The notes: generated by a model not told the origin, from the letters alone. 64,000 nucleotides of DNA from Porites lobata (GCA_942486035.1 CALNXK010000039.1:1507501-1571500); one strand, 5' to 3'. Positions 12,501-23,100 are shown, counted from the first letter of the stretch. Made by a program: numbers and translations.

Positions 12501-15500
12501 ATTTGTTATCAACGACCTTATTTTCCTGTCCCCGGTTGCTAGGATATGAAGTAAAACATGGAAACGTTGGGCCAACATTTTCAAGTTTTAATGCCGTGCT
12601 GGTAAAATCAAGAAAAAATATACAATGGTTAGTGCTCCTTGGAGCATTGTTTTATATGGGTGAAGGCAGCTTCAGCACAGAATTTGCACAAAGCAACAAT
12701 ATCTTCATGACTTAGCCCTGTTAAATAGTTTGAATTTTAAAATTAATACAAATTAGTCACGAACGCGTTGTCCATCACATATACAAAGCGAGGTACATGG
12801 AAGGTCTGCCTTTACATATTTGCATCTTTCGCTACAACTCTTCTTACAACCACAATGGAGCAGCTCTTTGCACTTGCTTTTCTCTCCCTAAGGTCCAGCC
12901 CCAATTTGTGGGTTCAGGAAGAACAGGCTTAAGTACCGTTGCTTGCCCCCGCACGTATCCTCCTTGATACACGGCGCACTTCACGTGTTGTTCCAGAGCG
13001 TCCCGGGTGGATGGGACTCCTTCCAAACCTCTTCCTTTCTTTGTGAATAAGCACTTTCGGGCATCATTGACCTGAAACAAATACCAAATAGTAAGTATAA
13101 ATAAATCCAAACATTACACGATCACAAGTCCTCAAGAAGAAACGAAGAAGATTAACACCCACCTTGCTGAGGTGGTTAGTCCTGTCGTAAATCAGAATGA
13201 TAAATCGTTCTATGGTGCACAGATTCTCCTCAGAAATACTAGAGGGGGTCCCTGCCAGCTCCAGAAATGTACTAGTAACATTTGGAAAGTTCTCCCAAAC
13301 TGCCCAGGCTGGTCTTTTTCCATACCCAGCGAAGAAGGATGTTGTGTCGCACCCTGTCAGGGCATGGAAGATGGGGAGACACGGGGGAGATGGGGAGAGA
13401 TGTGCTGGTAGGATCTTTTGATTTTTTCCGGTTTCGTAGGAGACCCACAATTCCTTTCGGTCTAAAGTTGCAACAGCGGCAACAGTTAACACTACCACGT
13501 CAGTGTCTGTTGATCGGATCATGACTGACTGGTGACCATCTTGTACTGCATCAGTAATATGAACCATTATTCTTGTCTCTACTTCTTCATGCGAACAGAG
13601 TGACAATTTATTCCTCCCTGTCGCAGGTGGAGAGCAGAGGACCTCTTCTCCTTTTGTAACTATAGTTTGCCTGCCCTAGATCGCCATTTTCACGACCTGC
13701 TCTGAAAAGAACAGGAGCAGCTCCTTCTTGTTGTTATCTAAACATAAGAATTCTTGCCAGTTTTGGGCTACCATAGCAGATGGAAGAACTCTCCTCCTGG
13801 CGCCAGTGTCTCTCTTCTGCTTTGTGCTTGCCTTCAAACTGTTAGGGATGTATTCATCCCACACCAAATCCAGCCTCTGTACATTTTCAATTGACGGTTT
13901 GATGTACGGTAGAAAGATCTCGCTGTATTCCATGAAAGTTTTACAGAATTGTGGCGTGATTATGGGACTCTTCTGTGCCCACCAATTTATCTATGCACTG
14001 TATTAAGTCACATTTGCTACCTGACCTGATTCTCCCACAGTCCGATAATGAAGGAGGAGACCCTTGATTTTCATGAGAAAAGAAATCATCGAGATCACCA
14101 TCTCTACTTTGACATCCGATGTATGGCCTCCGAAACAGCTGGCAGTCCGTTTTTACAGATTTTAGCTTCATTTTCTCTTTTGATGTTGAACTCTTAGACC
14201 CTGGTTTCCACAAAGGAAGATTATTTCTTGAAATGCTGTCATCGATTGGCTTAAATCTCTCCGTAAGCTTTTCTTTGATGAAGAGTTCATACTGCCCCTT
14301 TCCAATTGACTCAGTGTTGTTCAAAGAAGCTTTCATTGCTGGATCAGCTATGTCTTTCGATACAAGTGAGATCGGGGTGTGCTTTCCCCTTCAAATGAGT
14401 TGCCAAGCTCTTCCATAGTAGACACCAGAGATTGAACATGACTTATCAAGCGCGCTTGACAAGCCGTGGATTGCTAATGATGTGGTGTACAAGTCTGGTT
14501 GGTGCTGTCCTCCTCTATTGTAATCTCAAACTCTTTTACCATTTTTGCCAGCTCCGGTCCGGCCACCATCCATCTTAAAAGCGCACCAGGATTCTCAGTG
14601 ATTCCATAATCCCGCTGTTCCCCTTGATTAACTCATTACTCTGTTCATGAGCCTGGTCTGGTGGTATAGATGAAAAAGTATTAGTCGTCTGCTTCTGCAC
14701 TGTAAATTTTCCACAATTTTAGAACTCCTTGTAGACGTGTGGGTGTTTATTTGGTAGGTCTACCATGTCCCTAATATCTACTGGTAGCCACCGCTAATAA
14801 TTAGTGCGATCTAGAGCGAACATCCAAGGGGTAATTGCCATCAAAGCAGCCGTATACTGTCTGAAGTCCGATTGTCGAAAGGAGCGCACGAGAATGAGAA
14901 TAAGTAACTAGAACGTGAGGGTCATATTCCAGAATTGGAGCTGCGGGGTCTTACTGGCTTGATCTCTGCACCATTCAGGGAATGGAGGAGCGTTCTCTGT
15001 GCATTGTGCGCAGTAATTCTTGTAGGCTCTCAGCTGAAGTATATAAAGCGAGGATGCCGTAATTTGATGGACTTATCTTGTACGCGTAATAATGTGCAGA
15101 CGTTACTAATGACTCAGCCCTTTCAGTCGTGGTTATCCCGGCTTGAGCAACAGCCTCTGTCCAACCACTTCCCAACAGCCACGATCCTATTGCTTCGAGA
15201 ACCGCTAACTCTATGTGAAGTCCACCAAGCATAACTATCAGCTTATCTTCTCCCGTCGTGTCTGGATATCTCCATTGTATTTACTTGGCTAAAGCATATA
15301 GGGGTTGATCGAATGATACAACTGCAGCTTGCCCTGGGTTGAGGTGTTCAACAGCTTTCATAACAACAGTTATGGCATGCTTGATCATGGCTATAGAATG
15401 AGCAGCTTCTGCAAAAAGAGGCAGCGACGAACTCTGGCATCGTGCGTTGACGTGTTTCTGTCGTTTTCCGTGGAAAGCAGACCATGATACCATTGCTGTT

Positions 15501-18500
15501 GTGTTTTTGCTATGGGCTTTTCCATTTCCAGCTCGCTTGGCAACAGTGGGTTGCATAAATTCTTTGTCTATCTGTTGGTGGTCTTCTACATGCTGCCTCA
15601 TATGGTTGAGCCCTTCAGTCTCCTTCACTGTGGTCAGAGATAGTGCTTCATCATCACCATTTACATTATACTGCATACTTGGCACTCTTAAACCACCTTG
15701 TTTTTGACTTGACAAAGGGAGAATTTTAATGTAGCTTGATGGCAGTGCACCTATGTAGACAAATTTCTTTGCTTAAATCGTGCGTTTTTCACACCTTCCC
15801 CTTCCACAGTGGGGTGCTCTATTAGTGAAATGCTGGTGCCATGAAATGAAGTTATTGCCGTTGTCGACGACGTGTTGTGCTCGATATTATCAACTGCGGC
15901 TATAGTGAAACGTTTGTTTTCAGGTTGGAAGGGCATACCGTATCCGTCTCCTTGAAGTGTTCACAAACTGCATTTGCCATATCTGATGACAAGCCTAGCA
16001 CTTCATCGTACGAAATTGACATGCCAAGTGAATGTAATCTGTCTATAGGATCCCCTTTCGTGTTTTTAAATGAAGCCTCGCACCAATTTACACTGGTAAT
16101 GGACTCTCTTGACTTTTGACATGCCGAGTACATTCTTCTGTCTTACGGGGTTACTTCACGTTATTGAATTTAAGAAGCTGAGCTAATGTTAATGCAGCCT
16201 GACTTTGCTTTATAGTTGACTGGCATTTAGCTTTTGGCCCTTCAAGGATCATGGTTACCAACGATAGCAAAGTCTGGGGGATTGATCCCCTTTGGCAGTT
16301 CTGAGAAAACGATCCATTGGCTACTTATGATTCAGTGAATATTTCTTGTCGGACTATGCTAGCTGAACGTTGTAAACACATCTCATAGGCATCATTGTCG
16401 TTAGAGAAAGCGTCGGATTTAATGTCTTATGTCTTCTGTAAAAGCTACCAACACCTCTCTTCCTTTATTGTGAGCAGTTAAACCAGGGATGGCTTCTATA
16501 AGCTTCTCGTTTAGACGCGTGGAATGTATCTCTTGAGTCTCCTCCGCCAGACCTTCTCTAATTAGCCTCTTGCAATACTCTTTTCTCAAACCCGAGAGCT
16601 TGGAAACGGTAGTATGTGGCTGTCCATATCTAGAATTTTGTATCTCGGCTATGAGATCAGCCAGGACAATACCGTGGGCCTCTTTTTAGCTGTTTAATTC
16701 TGATGAACTTTCTTTGTCATGTTCTCGTGCGCGATTGTACTGCGCGGCTAGGCACCTCGCGTGATATTTTGCTCCAATAGCTACCATGTCAGCGATACTC
16801 AGCTTTGATATGAGACGGAACTCACTTCACTTGTGAGCAACAGATCGGACGCGGGAGTCGATACCCATTGTACACGCCATTCTTATATCACCCTCGTTAG
16901 CTGATTCCTCACAAAAAGAAGCAAACCGTACGTTTCATGCTCTCTGGAAACATACTTGAGCGTGTCTGGTTGCTGCTGCTTTGGCCGTGGCTCTCTTCAG
17001 GCACTTTCCTTTTTATTATACGCTCCAGTTTGGTCCTATTGAACGCATCGCGACACGATTTATGCCACAAGGCAAAATGACTCGTTAAAGTGGAAGCAAT
17101 TCCATTCCCTCGTTTAGACATTCCCAGTTAACTGCTAAATGTAACTCTCCCACATCATAAAAAATTAATGACGTTTGGTCTCGCTCAAAAGTTAGGTGTC
17201 CAGCACCAGAGTCGTGTCGTTTCGAATTAGCCGGACATTCAGGCTTTTTAGATGTTTCTTCCTGGCAAATAATACATTTTAACCAGTCAATAGTTCGTTC
17301 AAACTGGCCTGTTTCTCTTTGTATGATTGGAATAACATTCTTCTCTAGCTGCACCGATAGAGTCGCACGTACAAAATTCAGAGTAAAAACCAAGAGAAAG
17401 TGGTGGAAAAGCACGTGCAGAATAATAGTTAATAATAGTTTTCCGAGAAAATTATTAACATAAAGAAGAAGAGAAGAAAATAACAAATTGACTTCAAATT
17501 AAAGCATTTTTATATGTATTTTGGAATGAAACGTTTATTAAATCTCAAAAAAGACCAAGACATGTACTTCGCGGGGGTCTCGTGTCCGAAAATTTCATTC
17601 GCTGCAAACAAGCTGGAATTAGAAAATTAAGCTTGGCACTATAACAGGAAACAAAGTTTGGTTCTCGTATCAAAAATCGCATAATTTTATTGCGAAGCAG
17701 CCGGACTAATACCTGTAGTTGAACCTTTGCGTCCACCCTCAAGTTAACAATCAGCTTTTGGATTCCTACTGGACAAAAAAAAGTTACCAGTAACTGTAAT
17801 ACACTGTTAGCAGAACCTCTTCTAATTAAGGCTCCAGCCTTTTTATTAAGCAGCCACTTTTCCTTTCCTTGATAGAGGCCACTTAAGGTTTGCACGTAAA
17901 TTATAGAGATCCTGCAAGATAAGTACATTTCTAACACCCAACAACTAGAGCTTTTATCCTTAAGTGTCTAGCAGGAGTTTAAAGCTTTCAGACTTGCAGC
18001 GACACCAGTTGAAGCTGGCCTAGAACTCGACCTCAAAATTTTTCTTGAGCGCAAAGCGCGAGCTAATGCCGTGCTTGCCTCGCTTGGCTAAAAAAGCGCC
18101 TGTTATGCAGGCTAAATTTTCCGGTCAAAGCCTTACAGTTGGAATTTCTCCTAAACGACCACCTCTTGTAAGCGACCACTTGACGATGGTTTGATCTCTA
18201 TGGTTACTGTGGTAACCAGTCTTGTCGCCCGAAGTTATATCGCCCGAAATTTTTAGTCAAGTCGCCCGAAATTTTAAGCAGGATGAATTTCGGGCGACTT
18301 GACCGGAAACCTTTACTGTACAGTAGACTCCTGGTAACTAGAACCTCCCGCTAACTCGAAGCAATTTTCATTTTCTCTTCAGATTATTTTCTATATAATT
18401 TTAAATACCTCGATCACTCGAACTTTTGTCAATTTTCTTTGAAGGTTCGAATTAACGGGAGTCGACTGTATGTACTTCTCTACTCAGTATATGAAAAACT

Positions 18501-20170
18501 TTTTAGTGATAACACGCGGAGCGAACCTGATTTATTAACTGATAATCTTTTAATGCCTGTCTTTGTTAACAGACACCTGGCAGCAGACGGCAGTCGGCCA
18601 GGCTGGCAGTGAAAAGAAAGGTTCTTTGTGAGAAAAATGGCAACACGAGCAAGCTGTTTAATGGCTCTGTTAATGCATCAATTCGAATTCTGAATGGTTT
18701 CAAATCAGCAAGCAATAAGGATGAATCAATGGTTGTATGTACTTCGTACAATGAGTTTGCTGTAAGTGCAGACAAATCTTAATTTGACAGGTTTTCAAAC
18801 ACAGAAGTTGCTGTCAAAGAGATTGAGAATATATCACTAGAAGTAAAATGATTTTTTATTTTATATTGAGCTATTATCATGGGGATAAGAATGTTTCAAC
18901 AGGTTTGGTTTGTTTTCCTTGACGGCTATCAACCTCTTCTCTTTATTATCCTGGATTTGTTCGAAGACAGTTTTTTTTATGAAAAATGGAAGTAATCCGG
19001 TCAATGCATTATGGCTTGAATATTGGACAAGGTTGTCGTTATGGAAATATTATGGGTTATCCCAAAGCCCCTAAAGCTTGGACTGTTTTACACTTGGGCA
19101 AAACCTAAAAGACAATGTAGCCTGTAAGCATCAGAAGGTTCTTCATTTAGAGTGACGTGCGAAGCGAGAGGCGGAGGAAAGAAGAACAGGGGTGCTTACT
19201 ATTTGCACAAACCATCCTGGTGGAAGGAAAATCTTGTTCGTTATACAGCTATTTCGAGAAATGTCGTCGGATAAAGTGCACGCGACAAACCCGAAAGGTA
19301 TTGTGGGTTGTTTAGAGTTCACTATTTTTCAAAGAAATTTGAAAGAATGGCAGGAGAGGCCATGGACATATGTCTGTGAGTGCTAAAGGAAAGCAACAAA
19401 AGTAGGATCGACAGCTACAGTCGTCAGGAACAGTGTATTGGTCATATCCCATATTACCTTTCGGGATTGTCGCGTGCACATTTTTTCCGACAACCTTTCT
19501 CGAAATAGCTGTATATAAAAACTATAAAATCCGACGTTGTGGAAGTACGAACCGATACTAAACATATCCAAATTTACTAAAGCGACTGAAAAAAGTAGAA
19601 AAATTGCATCGTCTCAAATCACAGCCCATATTTTCTGAATGCTGCGAACCATTTGATTTCCCAACCGGAATTTCCGGTTTTCTGTATGTTAATGGTAAGT
19701 ACCCCATGGCTTCCCTTTCTCTCCGCCCTTCGCTCCCGCGTCTCCTTTCGCATACCACTCGCGCTTTTCTTGTCACGATATTCCCCGAATGGAGATCTTT
19801 ATCGCAGGACAGTCCGCGACTCCACCACTGCTTTCCCCACGAAATGACGTCTGAGAAACGAGCGCAGAAATTCCATACTGATGACGCGGAATTTCTGTGC
19901 CTGTTTCGTCATTTCGCGGGAAAGCCGTGGTAGCATCGCGATATGTCGGTTGTTATCTCAGGCTCGCTTCTTTGCCAATGGGTGCTGCTAGAGCACAGCC
20001 TTGGGGGTTTTAACTTTATAATTTCTAAGTTATGTTAGGTCAGTTTACATTTGGCAGTGATCTTATGAGCGTTTCATTTTGTTCTTCCTTAGAGTGGCCT
20101 GAATAAAGAGGAGAACAACTGCCGCAGCAGCATGCTCAACAGAACACATTCAGTCACTTCATTCGTGTAG
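502..20170 (+). CDS. PRC1: PRC1 (Ase1/MAP65 family), 3' 13 exons, 5' end outside window
   Basis: Protein regulator of cytokinesis 1 bundles antiparallel microtubules at the anaphase midzone. Exons with AG/GT borders and continuous phase are 502-666, 4451-4624, 5780-5929, 6057-6127, 7208-7284, 7956-8092, 8972-9067, 9712-9858, 10760-10833, 10922-10970, 11500-11658, 18573-18761 and 20093-20170 (TAG at 20168-20170), encoding 521 residues. The first visible exon aligns with about residue 130 of the vertebrate protein, so upstream exons lie before the window. The coiled-coil rod contains LWDKCFFGPAQREEF; the spectrin-like microtubule-binding part contains NRGGALLKEEK, the family's best-conserved motif. 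The basic tail carries TPKK and TPLK, which fit the Cdk1 consensus, and ends with a CTSYNEFA segment like the vertebrate TYSEFA. Intron 11 is almost 7 kb because of an inserted element. I am confident of the family and of most splice sites. Confidence 0.93.
894..1144. mobile_element. Short TIR element, copy 1 of a family (GCAAAGAAA termini)
   Basis: The 251-bp unit begins with a GCAAAGAAA-type end and finishes with the inverse, TTTCTTTGCACCCTG. A perfect 6-bp direct repeat, TATCAT, flanks it at 888-893 and 1145-1150. Related copies lie at 3825-4052, 4262-4411 and, inverted, 9290-9396. It encodes nothing and sits in PRC1 intron 1. The size and TIRs fit a non-autonomous DNA transposon. Confidence 0.75.
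1165..1325. repeat. Long imperfect foldback
   Basis: An arm at 1187-1224 is the near-perfect inverse of 1266-1303 (TTGGCATAAATACC against GGTATTTATGCCAA, then TGATATTTCAAAATTGT). Weaker pairing extends outward. The loop is about 40 bases. It resembles a foldback or MITE in PRC1 intron 1 and has no coding content. Confidence 0.7.
1445..3690 (-). mobile_element. Degraded LINE with AP endonuclease domain, large RT deletion
   Basis: On the minus strand, 3416-2931 encodes the start of an exonuclease-endonuclease-phosphatase domain (WNVRTM, LGISEARW). It continues at 2840-2628 with WRSPDGR and QIDHVLV, the C-terminal endonuclease motifs of LINEs of the 'craniofacial development protein 2-like' type. 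At 2401-2159 lies the basic linker (DKRNWLEKRAA), followed by the lead-in to reverse transcriptase (GVDEVCPELL, WRGVTLLPVTCKIF). The frame then jumps to the usual C-terminal end (AQDRKCWSDSVEALC) and a (GAT)n tail at about 1465-1482. Most of the polymerase, including its catalytic motif, is absent, so the copy is dead. It is antisense in PRC1 intron 1. Confidence 0.85.
3825..4052. mobile_element. Short TIR element, copy 2 (GCAAAGAAA family)
   Basis: This unit is collinear with 894-1144 (shared words GTACTGTCCGATAGCCCGG, GGCTAGTTGAAATGAC and GGCAAGCTGTAAAAATG). Candidate 6-bp direct repeats GTGTGC flank it at 3819-3824 and 4053-4058. It is non-coding and intronic in PRC1. Confidence 0.75.
4262..4411. 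mobile_element. Truncated copy 3 of the GCAAAGAAA TIR family
   Basis: Only the right half of the element is present: TGGCTAGTT, GGGCTAGTAGATGCTA and the TTTCTTTGCACCCTG end are conserved, while the left terminus is missing. It ends about 40 bases before PRC1 exon 2, so it lies close to the splice acceptor. Confidence 0.65.
4451..4624 (+). other. PRC1: PRC1 exon 2 (example of exon definition)
   Basis: The exon is preceded by TTTTTTATTCCAG and followed by GTAAGC. It is 58 codons in phase 0 and encodes rod sequence starting VKRLNTFKEL. It is listed separately because repeat copies press against it on both sides: a truncated TIR element ends just before it and a foldback starts about 70 bases after it. 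Confidence 0.9.
4693..4790. repeat. Foldback around an EcoRI-PstI-like word
   Basis: The arm near 4699-4733 (GAAGAATTCTGCAGATC then GGGTGTTATAC) pairs with 4750-4788 (GTTATCC-type word, then GATCTGCAGAATTCTTC). The loop is short. It is non-coding and lies in PRC1 intron 2. Confidence 0.7.
4815..5237. mobile_element. TIR element of 423 bp
   Basis: The 20-base terminus at 4815-4834 is the exact inverse of 5218-5237 (TATTTTGAATGAATAATAAA). No protein is encoded between the termini. A lone copy of the same terminal word occurs at about 54518-54536 in a NOP14 intron, which shows that it is a dispersed family. Confidence 0.75.
5270..5720. repeat. Diverged 'AAGCGGTCACC'-type repeat remnants
   Basis: The stretch repeatedly carries words such as CCATTAAGCAGTCACC and TATTAAGCGGTCAG. 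Similar words recur at 17815-17890, 18155-18210, 34420-34650 and 52385-52460. It appears to be an old, fragmented interspersed repeat. I could not define its ends. Confidence 0.45.
6546..7094. mobile_element. TIR element of 549 bp with 49-bp termini
   Basis: The left terminus 6546-6594 and the right terminus 7046-7094 are inverse copies, about 43 of 49 positions matching. Within each arm the word ATAAAACATGGATTG is itself partly repeated. A 100-codon open frame on the + strand (6566-6868) starts inside the left arm; it resembles nothing I recognise. The element lies in PRC1 intron 4. Confidence 0.8.
7338..7404. repeat. Near-perfect 32-bp hairpin next to a PRC1 splice donor
   Basis: Arms 7338-7369 and 7373-7404 are almost perfect inverses separated by three bases. 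The outer word CCTGGGAATGAGGTT also occurs, as CCTGGGAACGAGGTT, at about 24479-24493. It begins 53 bases after the exon 7208-7284 donor. It would form a stable stem in the pre-mRNA. Confidence 0.85.
9290..9396. mobile_element. Inverted, truncated copy 4 of the GCAAAGAAA TIR family
   Basis: Read on the minus strand, this matches the left half of 894-1144: TGCAAAGCAAGT, GTCC, a GGGCTAGTGGATTTTGCTA-like word and a CCTGAGGGGCAAG word. It is the only copy in opposite orientation and lies in PRC1 intron 7. Confidence 0.55.
11068..11245. mobile_element. 178-bp MITE with CAGGG...CCCTG ends and 6-bp TSD
   Basis: The termini are CAGGGTTGTCACTAAG and CTTAATGACAACCCTG. Perfect 6-bp target repeats CAGATT lie at 11062-11067 and 11246-11251. 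The interior is GC-rich with GCCGGGG-type words and has no reading frame. A degenerate relative with ...TTAATGACAGCCCC lies at 36738-36904. Confidence 0.85.
11824..11955. mobile_element. Foldback MITE with ACCCCTCCCCTAA arms, copy 1
   Basis: Left arm words ATGGATCAT, GTTTCTGAG and ACCCCTCCCCTAAG are mirrored by CTTAGGGGAGGGGT, CAGTTTCCCAGAAAC and ATGATCCAT on the right. Copy 2 is at 33225-33361. The flanking sequence is also part of the palindrome in both copies. It is non-coding and lies in PRC1 intron 11. Confidence 0.8.
12844..17360 (-). pseudogene. Decayed multidomain gene with FEN/XPG-like nuclease C-terminus, repetitive-type family
   Basis: A chain of minus-strand fragments in consistent order reads as one long protein broken by stops and frameshifts. 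From the N-terminus: a zinc-binding CIICQEE module (about 17280) with ALWHKSCRDAF (about 17060); a second Cys module CFF(stop) near 16920 with AKYHARCLAAQYNRA; AAVDNIEHNTSSTTA (about 15880); LNPGQAAVVSFDQPLYALAK (about 15300); GGLHIELAVLEAIG (about 15225); an insert with SRDGDLDDFFSHENQ (about 14090); RRRVLPSAMVAQNWQEFL (about 13770); then 13606-13163 with HEEVETRI, STDTDVVVL and ALTGCDTTSFFAGYGK. The last exon, 13071-12844, follows a 91-bp intron. I know this as an uncharacterised, multi-copy cnidarian protein family. The C-terminal motifs resemble the XPG-I acidic residues and the helix-hairpin-helix GxDY...GIG of FEN1/XPG nucleases; that is my inference. It is not expressed as one protein here. 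Confidence 0.75.
13072..13162 (-). other. Retained 91-bp intron in the FEN-like pseudogene
   Basis: On the minus strand, AGCAAG is followed by the donor GTGGGTG, and TTTGTTTCAG precedes GTCAATGATGCC. Joining the two sides makes a continuous frame that runs from NHLSK into VNDARKCLF. Read-through instead meets a stop shortly after. The intact splice sites show that the copy did not arise by retrotransposition of a mature mRNA. Confidence 0.75.
17361..18572. other. PRC1 intron 11, 3' part: no gene, several repeats
   Basis: Open frames here (for example minus 17937-17545) show no recognisable domain. At 18258-18303 a palindrome is built from repeated TCGCCCGAAATT words. A Tigger-like MITE follows at 18319-18470. 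Fragments of the AAGCGACCACC-type repeat occur at 17815-17890 and 18155-18210. Confidence 0.5.
18319..18470. mobile_element. Pogo/Tigger-like MITE, 152 bp, TA ends
   Basis: The ends TACAGTAGACTCCTGG and CGGGAGTCGACTGTA are inverse, and the interior arms GAACCTCCCG and GGTTCGAATTAACG extend the match. CAGTnGACTC termini at a TA site are typical of Tc1/mariner-pogo derivatives. The unit is too short to encode a transposase. Confidence 0.75.
19242..19515. mobile_element. 274-bp TIR element with about 65-bp arms
   Basis: The left arm 19242-19310 (TATACAGCTATTTCGAGAAA ... CGCGACAA ... CCGAAAGGTA) is mirrored on the right up to 19515 with few mismatches. The central part is under 150 bp. It lies in the last PRC1 intron and has no coding content. 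Confidence 0.8.
19808..19938. repeat. GC-rich foldback, CGCGAAATGACG arms
   Basis: The left side (CCACCACTGCTTTCCCCACGAAATGACG, then CAGAAATTCC) pairs with GGAATTTCTG, CGTCATTTCGCGGGAAAGCCGTGGTAGC on the right, around a short centre. It is a common type of short foldback in coral DNA, as far as I recall. It lies in the last PRC1 intron. Confidence 0.75.
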
Positions 20171-23100
20171 AGCCAAGGACAATCACACAGTTTACACAGA
20201 ACTTTATCTTCTTTTGTTGTTTTACCGAGCATTGGCAACAGACATCAAAGAACGTGGCCTTCGGTCTCCTTCATCATCATCATCTACTTGAACATTTCTT
20301 AACTTTGCTTCCATCCTGTGAAATTGTTTCATTTTAAATGATCTTTATTCTTCAAAAACACCTTTGTTCATTATCAATGTAGCATCATTTCACTGTTTTC
20401 TTAATTAAGAGTTTTTGGATATGTTTGATCATGCATCTTAACTTAAAAATCGTACGTTTCGATATCTGTTACCAATGTAGGATTATTTCTCGACACTATT
20501 ATATTAAATAAGCGTTTTTTAATACTTTTACATCAGTAACGTAGCTAGTACAAGAGGGCCACCGTTTGCTTATTTCACCTCTAGCTGATCAAGAAAGTCG
20601 TGATGCAGATTTTTTGCAGTCGCAAAGTGAAGTAATGCAAAGGCACAGTTATCCAGAGATTGCTCAAAACACTCTCTACTGAAACAAAGTCCACGCTTGG
20701 AATTTTTTCAGTAAATGGTAATTTACTGCACTGCCAAATCTCAAACAAACTTTCATCTGGATGTTTCTGAGTTTCTGAGGAAGGTTTATGAGGTGTAGTA
20801 TGCGGGAGACATTACGTAGCTCAGACAAAAAGTAAATTGCCGATGTTTTGCATTCTTTATTTATTTTAAAGATGTACTATTTTACAAATAATGTAAATAT
20901 GAAGTTTATGTAGAGTTTTATGAAGAATTGGTGACAGTTTAAATGTAATCCGCGTCAGAGGTTGATGGCACTTCCAATGCAATTGGACATTAGATTTGGT
21001 ATAATTTTTTACTCTACATGTATCGTTATATAATGTGCAATTCACTAGATAATTAGATAATTAACAGCCACCCAAAGGCCAAGAGTCTTAGCAAGTTCAT
21101 GACATTTTTTTAAAGGAAATTGTTTCATCCTAGTGTTTAAATGGTTGCTGCAAGTGATCTACATTGTTATCTCGACCTGGGAACGAAACATCGCCAAATG
21201 CGAGGCCAAACAGTGGCTGAAATGTAAATTTTCTTGAACTTCTGTCATATCGGAGGAGGTAGGATTTACTACTCTGTTCATCCTCGTTCGTGGCATGTCT
21301 TAAAGCATTTGTGAAACGATTTAACACGCAAAACTTGCCCAGTCACTCTGTCAGTGATATTTCGTTCTACACAATTTGACTGTCAAGTCCAGGATTCTAA
21401 CCTGGCATGCTCCGATTGGCACACGGGCGTTGTTCACATATTTACCGGTTCAAAAAACTTACGACTTGGGGAAAGAAAATCGCTGTCTCAGTTTTTCCAC
21501 CTAAACATTAATCGAGTTGATATGAGCAGCTAGACGTGCAACCTGTTTACTTTAACTCATATTTGTAATTAATAATCGACTTTTTGATATAATTTAATGA
21601 ACATCAGAATTAGTGAAAAACAGAAGATTTTGTATTATTCAGCAGTTACACTTTATCTAACAGTTACACTTTGTCTAACTTGTGTAGAGATCATGGAAAC
21701 TCATCGCAATAAAAAACCATTGTTTCGGAAATCTTCTGGTGCTTTCTATTCACAATTTTGCAACAACATTCATTTTTCTCGCATGACAGGTATTGTTTTA
21801 TTTATTATATACGTCATTACCTAATCAACAGATGCATGCGCCTTATATAAAGAAAGTAAATTTGATTATAATATAACATTTGTAAATGTGCGACTCATAA
21901 CATTGGGGGGAAAGCACCAACTGATATATAGGATACGCGCTCGGTCATTAAGGCCCAATCCACACGTAGCCTGAATACGCTATGAATCCGAAATCGAGTA
22001 GACGCTAAATCCGGATACTTTTTTATCTGATGACGTAACAAGATCGAGCCCAGTTCTTAACCGACAACAATCTCGACCCCAGAGCTCTTCTCCGCATGAC
22101 GCACTGGGGTCGAGATTGTACCGACAAAGGTAGAGCAAGTTACAAATTTCGCGCGCTTTACGACGCATGCTCTGTTTCCAATATTCCCAGAGGAGTCCCG
22201 GGTACTAGAGTGAATCCTTATACGTGTGAACAGGCAAATTCGATTTGCATCCGGATGCGTGTGGACGTGGAAATTTTTGAATCCGGAAAAAAAAGTTGTG
22301 GATTCAAGAATATCCCAACACGTGTTGACGGTTCCTAAGAAGGCCTCGGAGCCATCCGACGACGGAAACGAAAACGTCACTTAAAAAGTGAATGCTGACT
22401 GCTTTAAACTTTATGACGCTTATTCTATCTCGTTTAATTCGTCAATGTTGTCAAATTGTCTAACAAGTCTACCCCCTTTGCATTGCCAGCTCGTGTCGTT
22501 CTGAAGCTACGCTGATCAGAATTCTCGAACACAAAATTGTCGGTAAACTCAAATTTTGTGACCCCCGAAGGTGTGTCGACTAAAACACGAGTGCTAAGCA
22601 AGATATAATTGTGGTGTGGTAATTACTTTCCACTTTTTAGTTTTGCTTGTAAAAACATTGTCTTGAAAAATTCTTTAAATTTCCTTATTTTTGTTAATTT
22701 TAAAAGCACTGAAACAAAGTTTACTACCTTTCAGAGCCCGTTTTGTTAATTTTGAGTGGAGCGATTTTCGTATGACCTCTAAAAATGGTTTTGGTAAGTG
22801 TTCGTTTATATTTGTTTATTAGGCAATGGATAAAAAGATCCAAACATGGCCTCTTCCTTTTCCCGCCAGTATGGAGAAGGCATTGCTTAGTGGCTAAGGC
22901 GAAGTGCTGCCAGAGCGAGCGTGGACTTTCAAACATGATTTTCGCCTTTGGTGCAAGGAGGAAAGTATGTGGTGCAAAAGAGAGAAACTAAAGGAATTAA
23001 TAAACTTTGTGTTCGTGAAATTCTAAGCTTATCTTTTGTGTGTGGAGCTTACTTTTTTGAATTTCGCGGCCGGAATCTAGTTTGTTTTAGTATCGCGTAT

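Noticed and set aside
13172..13524. Overlapping + strand frames of 74-80 codons
   Set aside because: They are shadows of the FEN-like minus-strand coding region.
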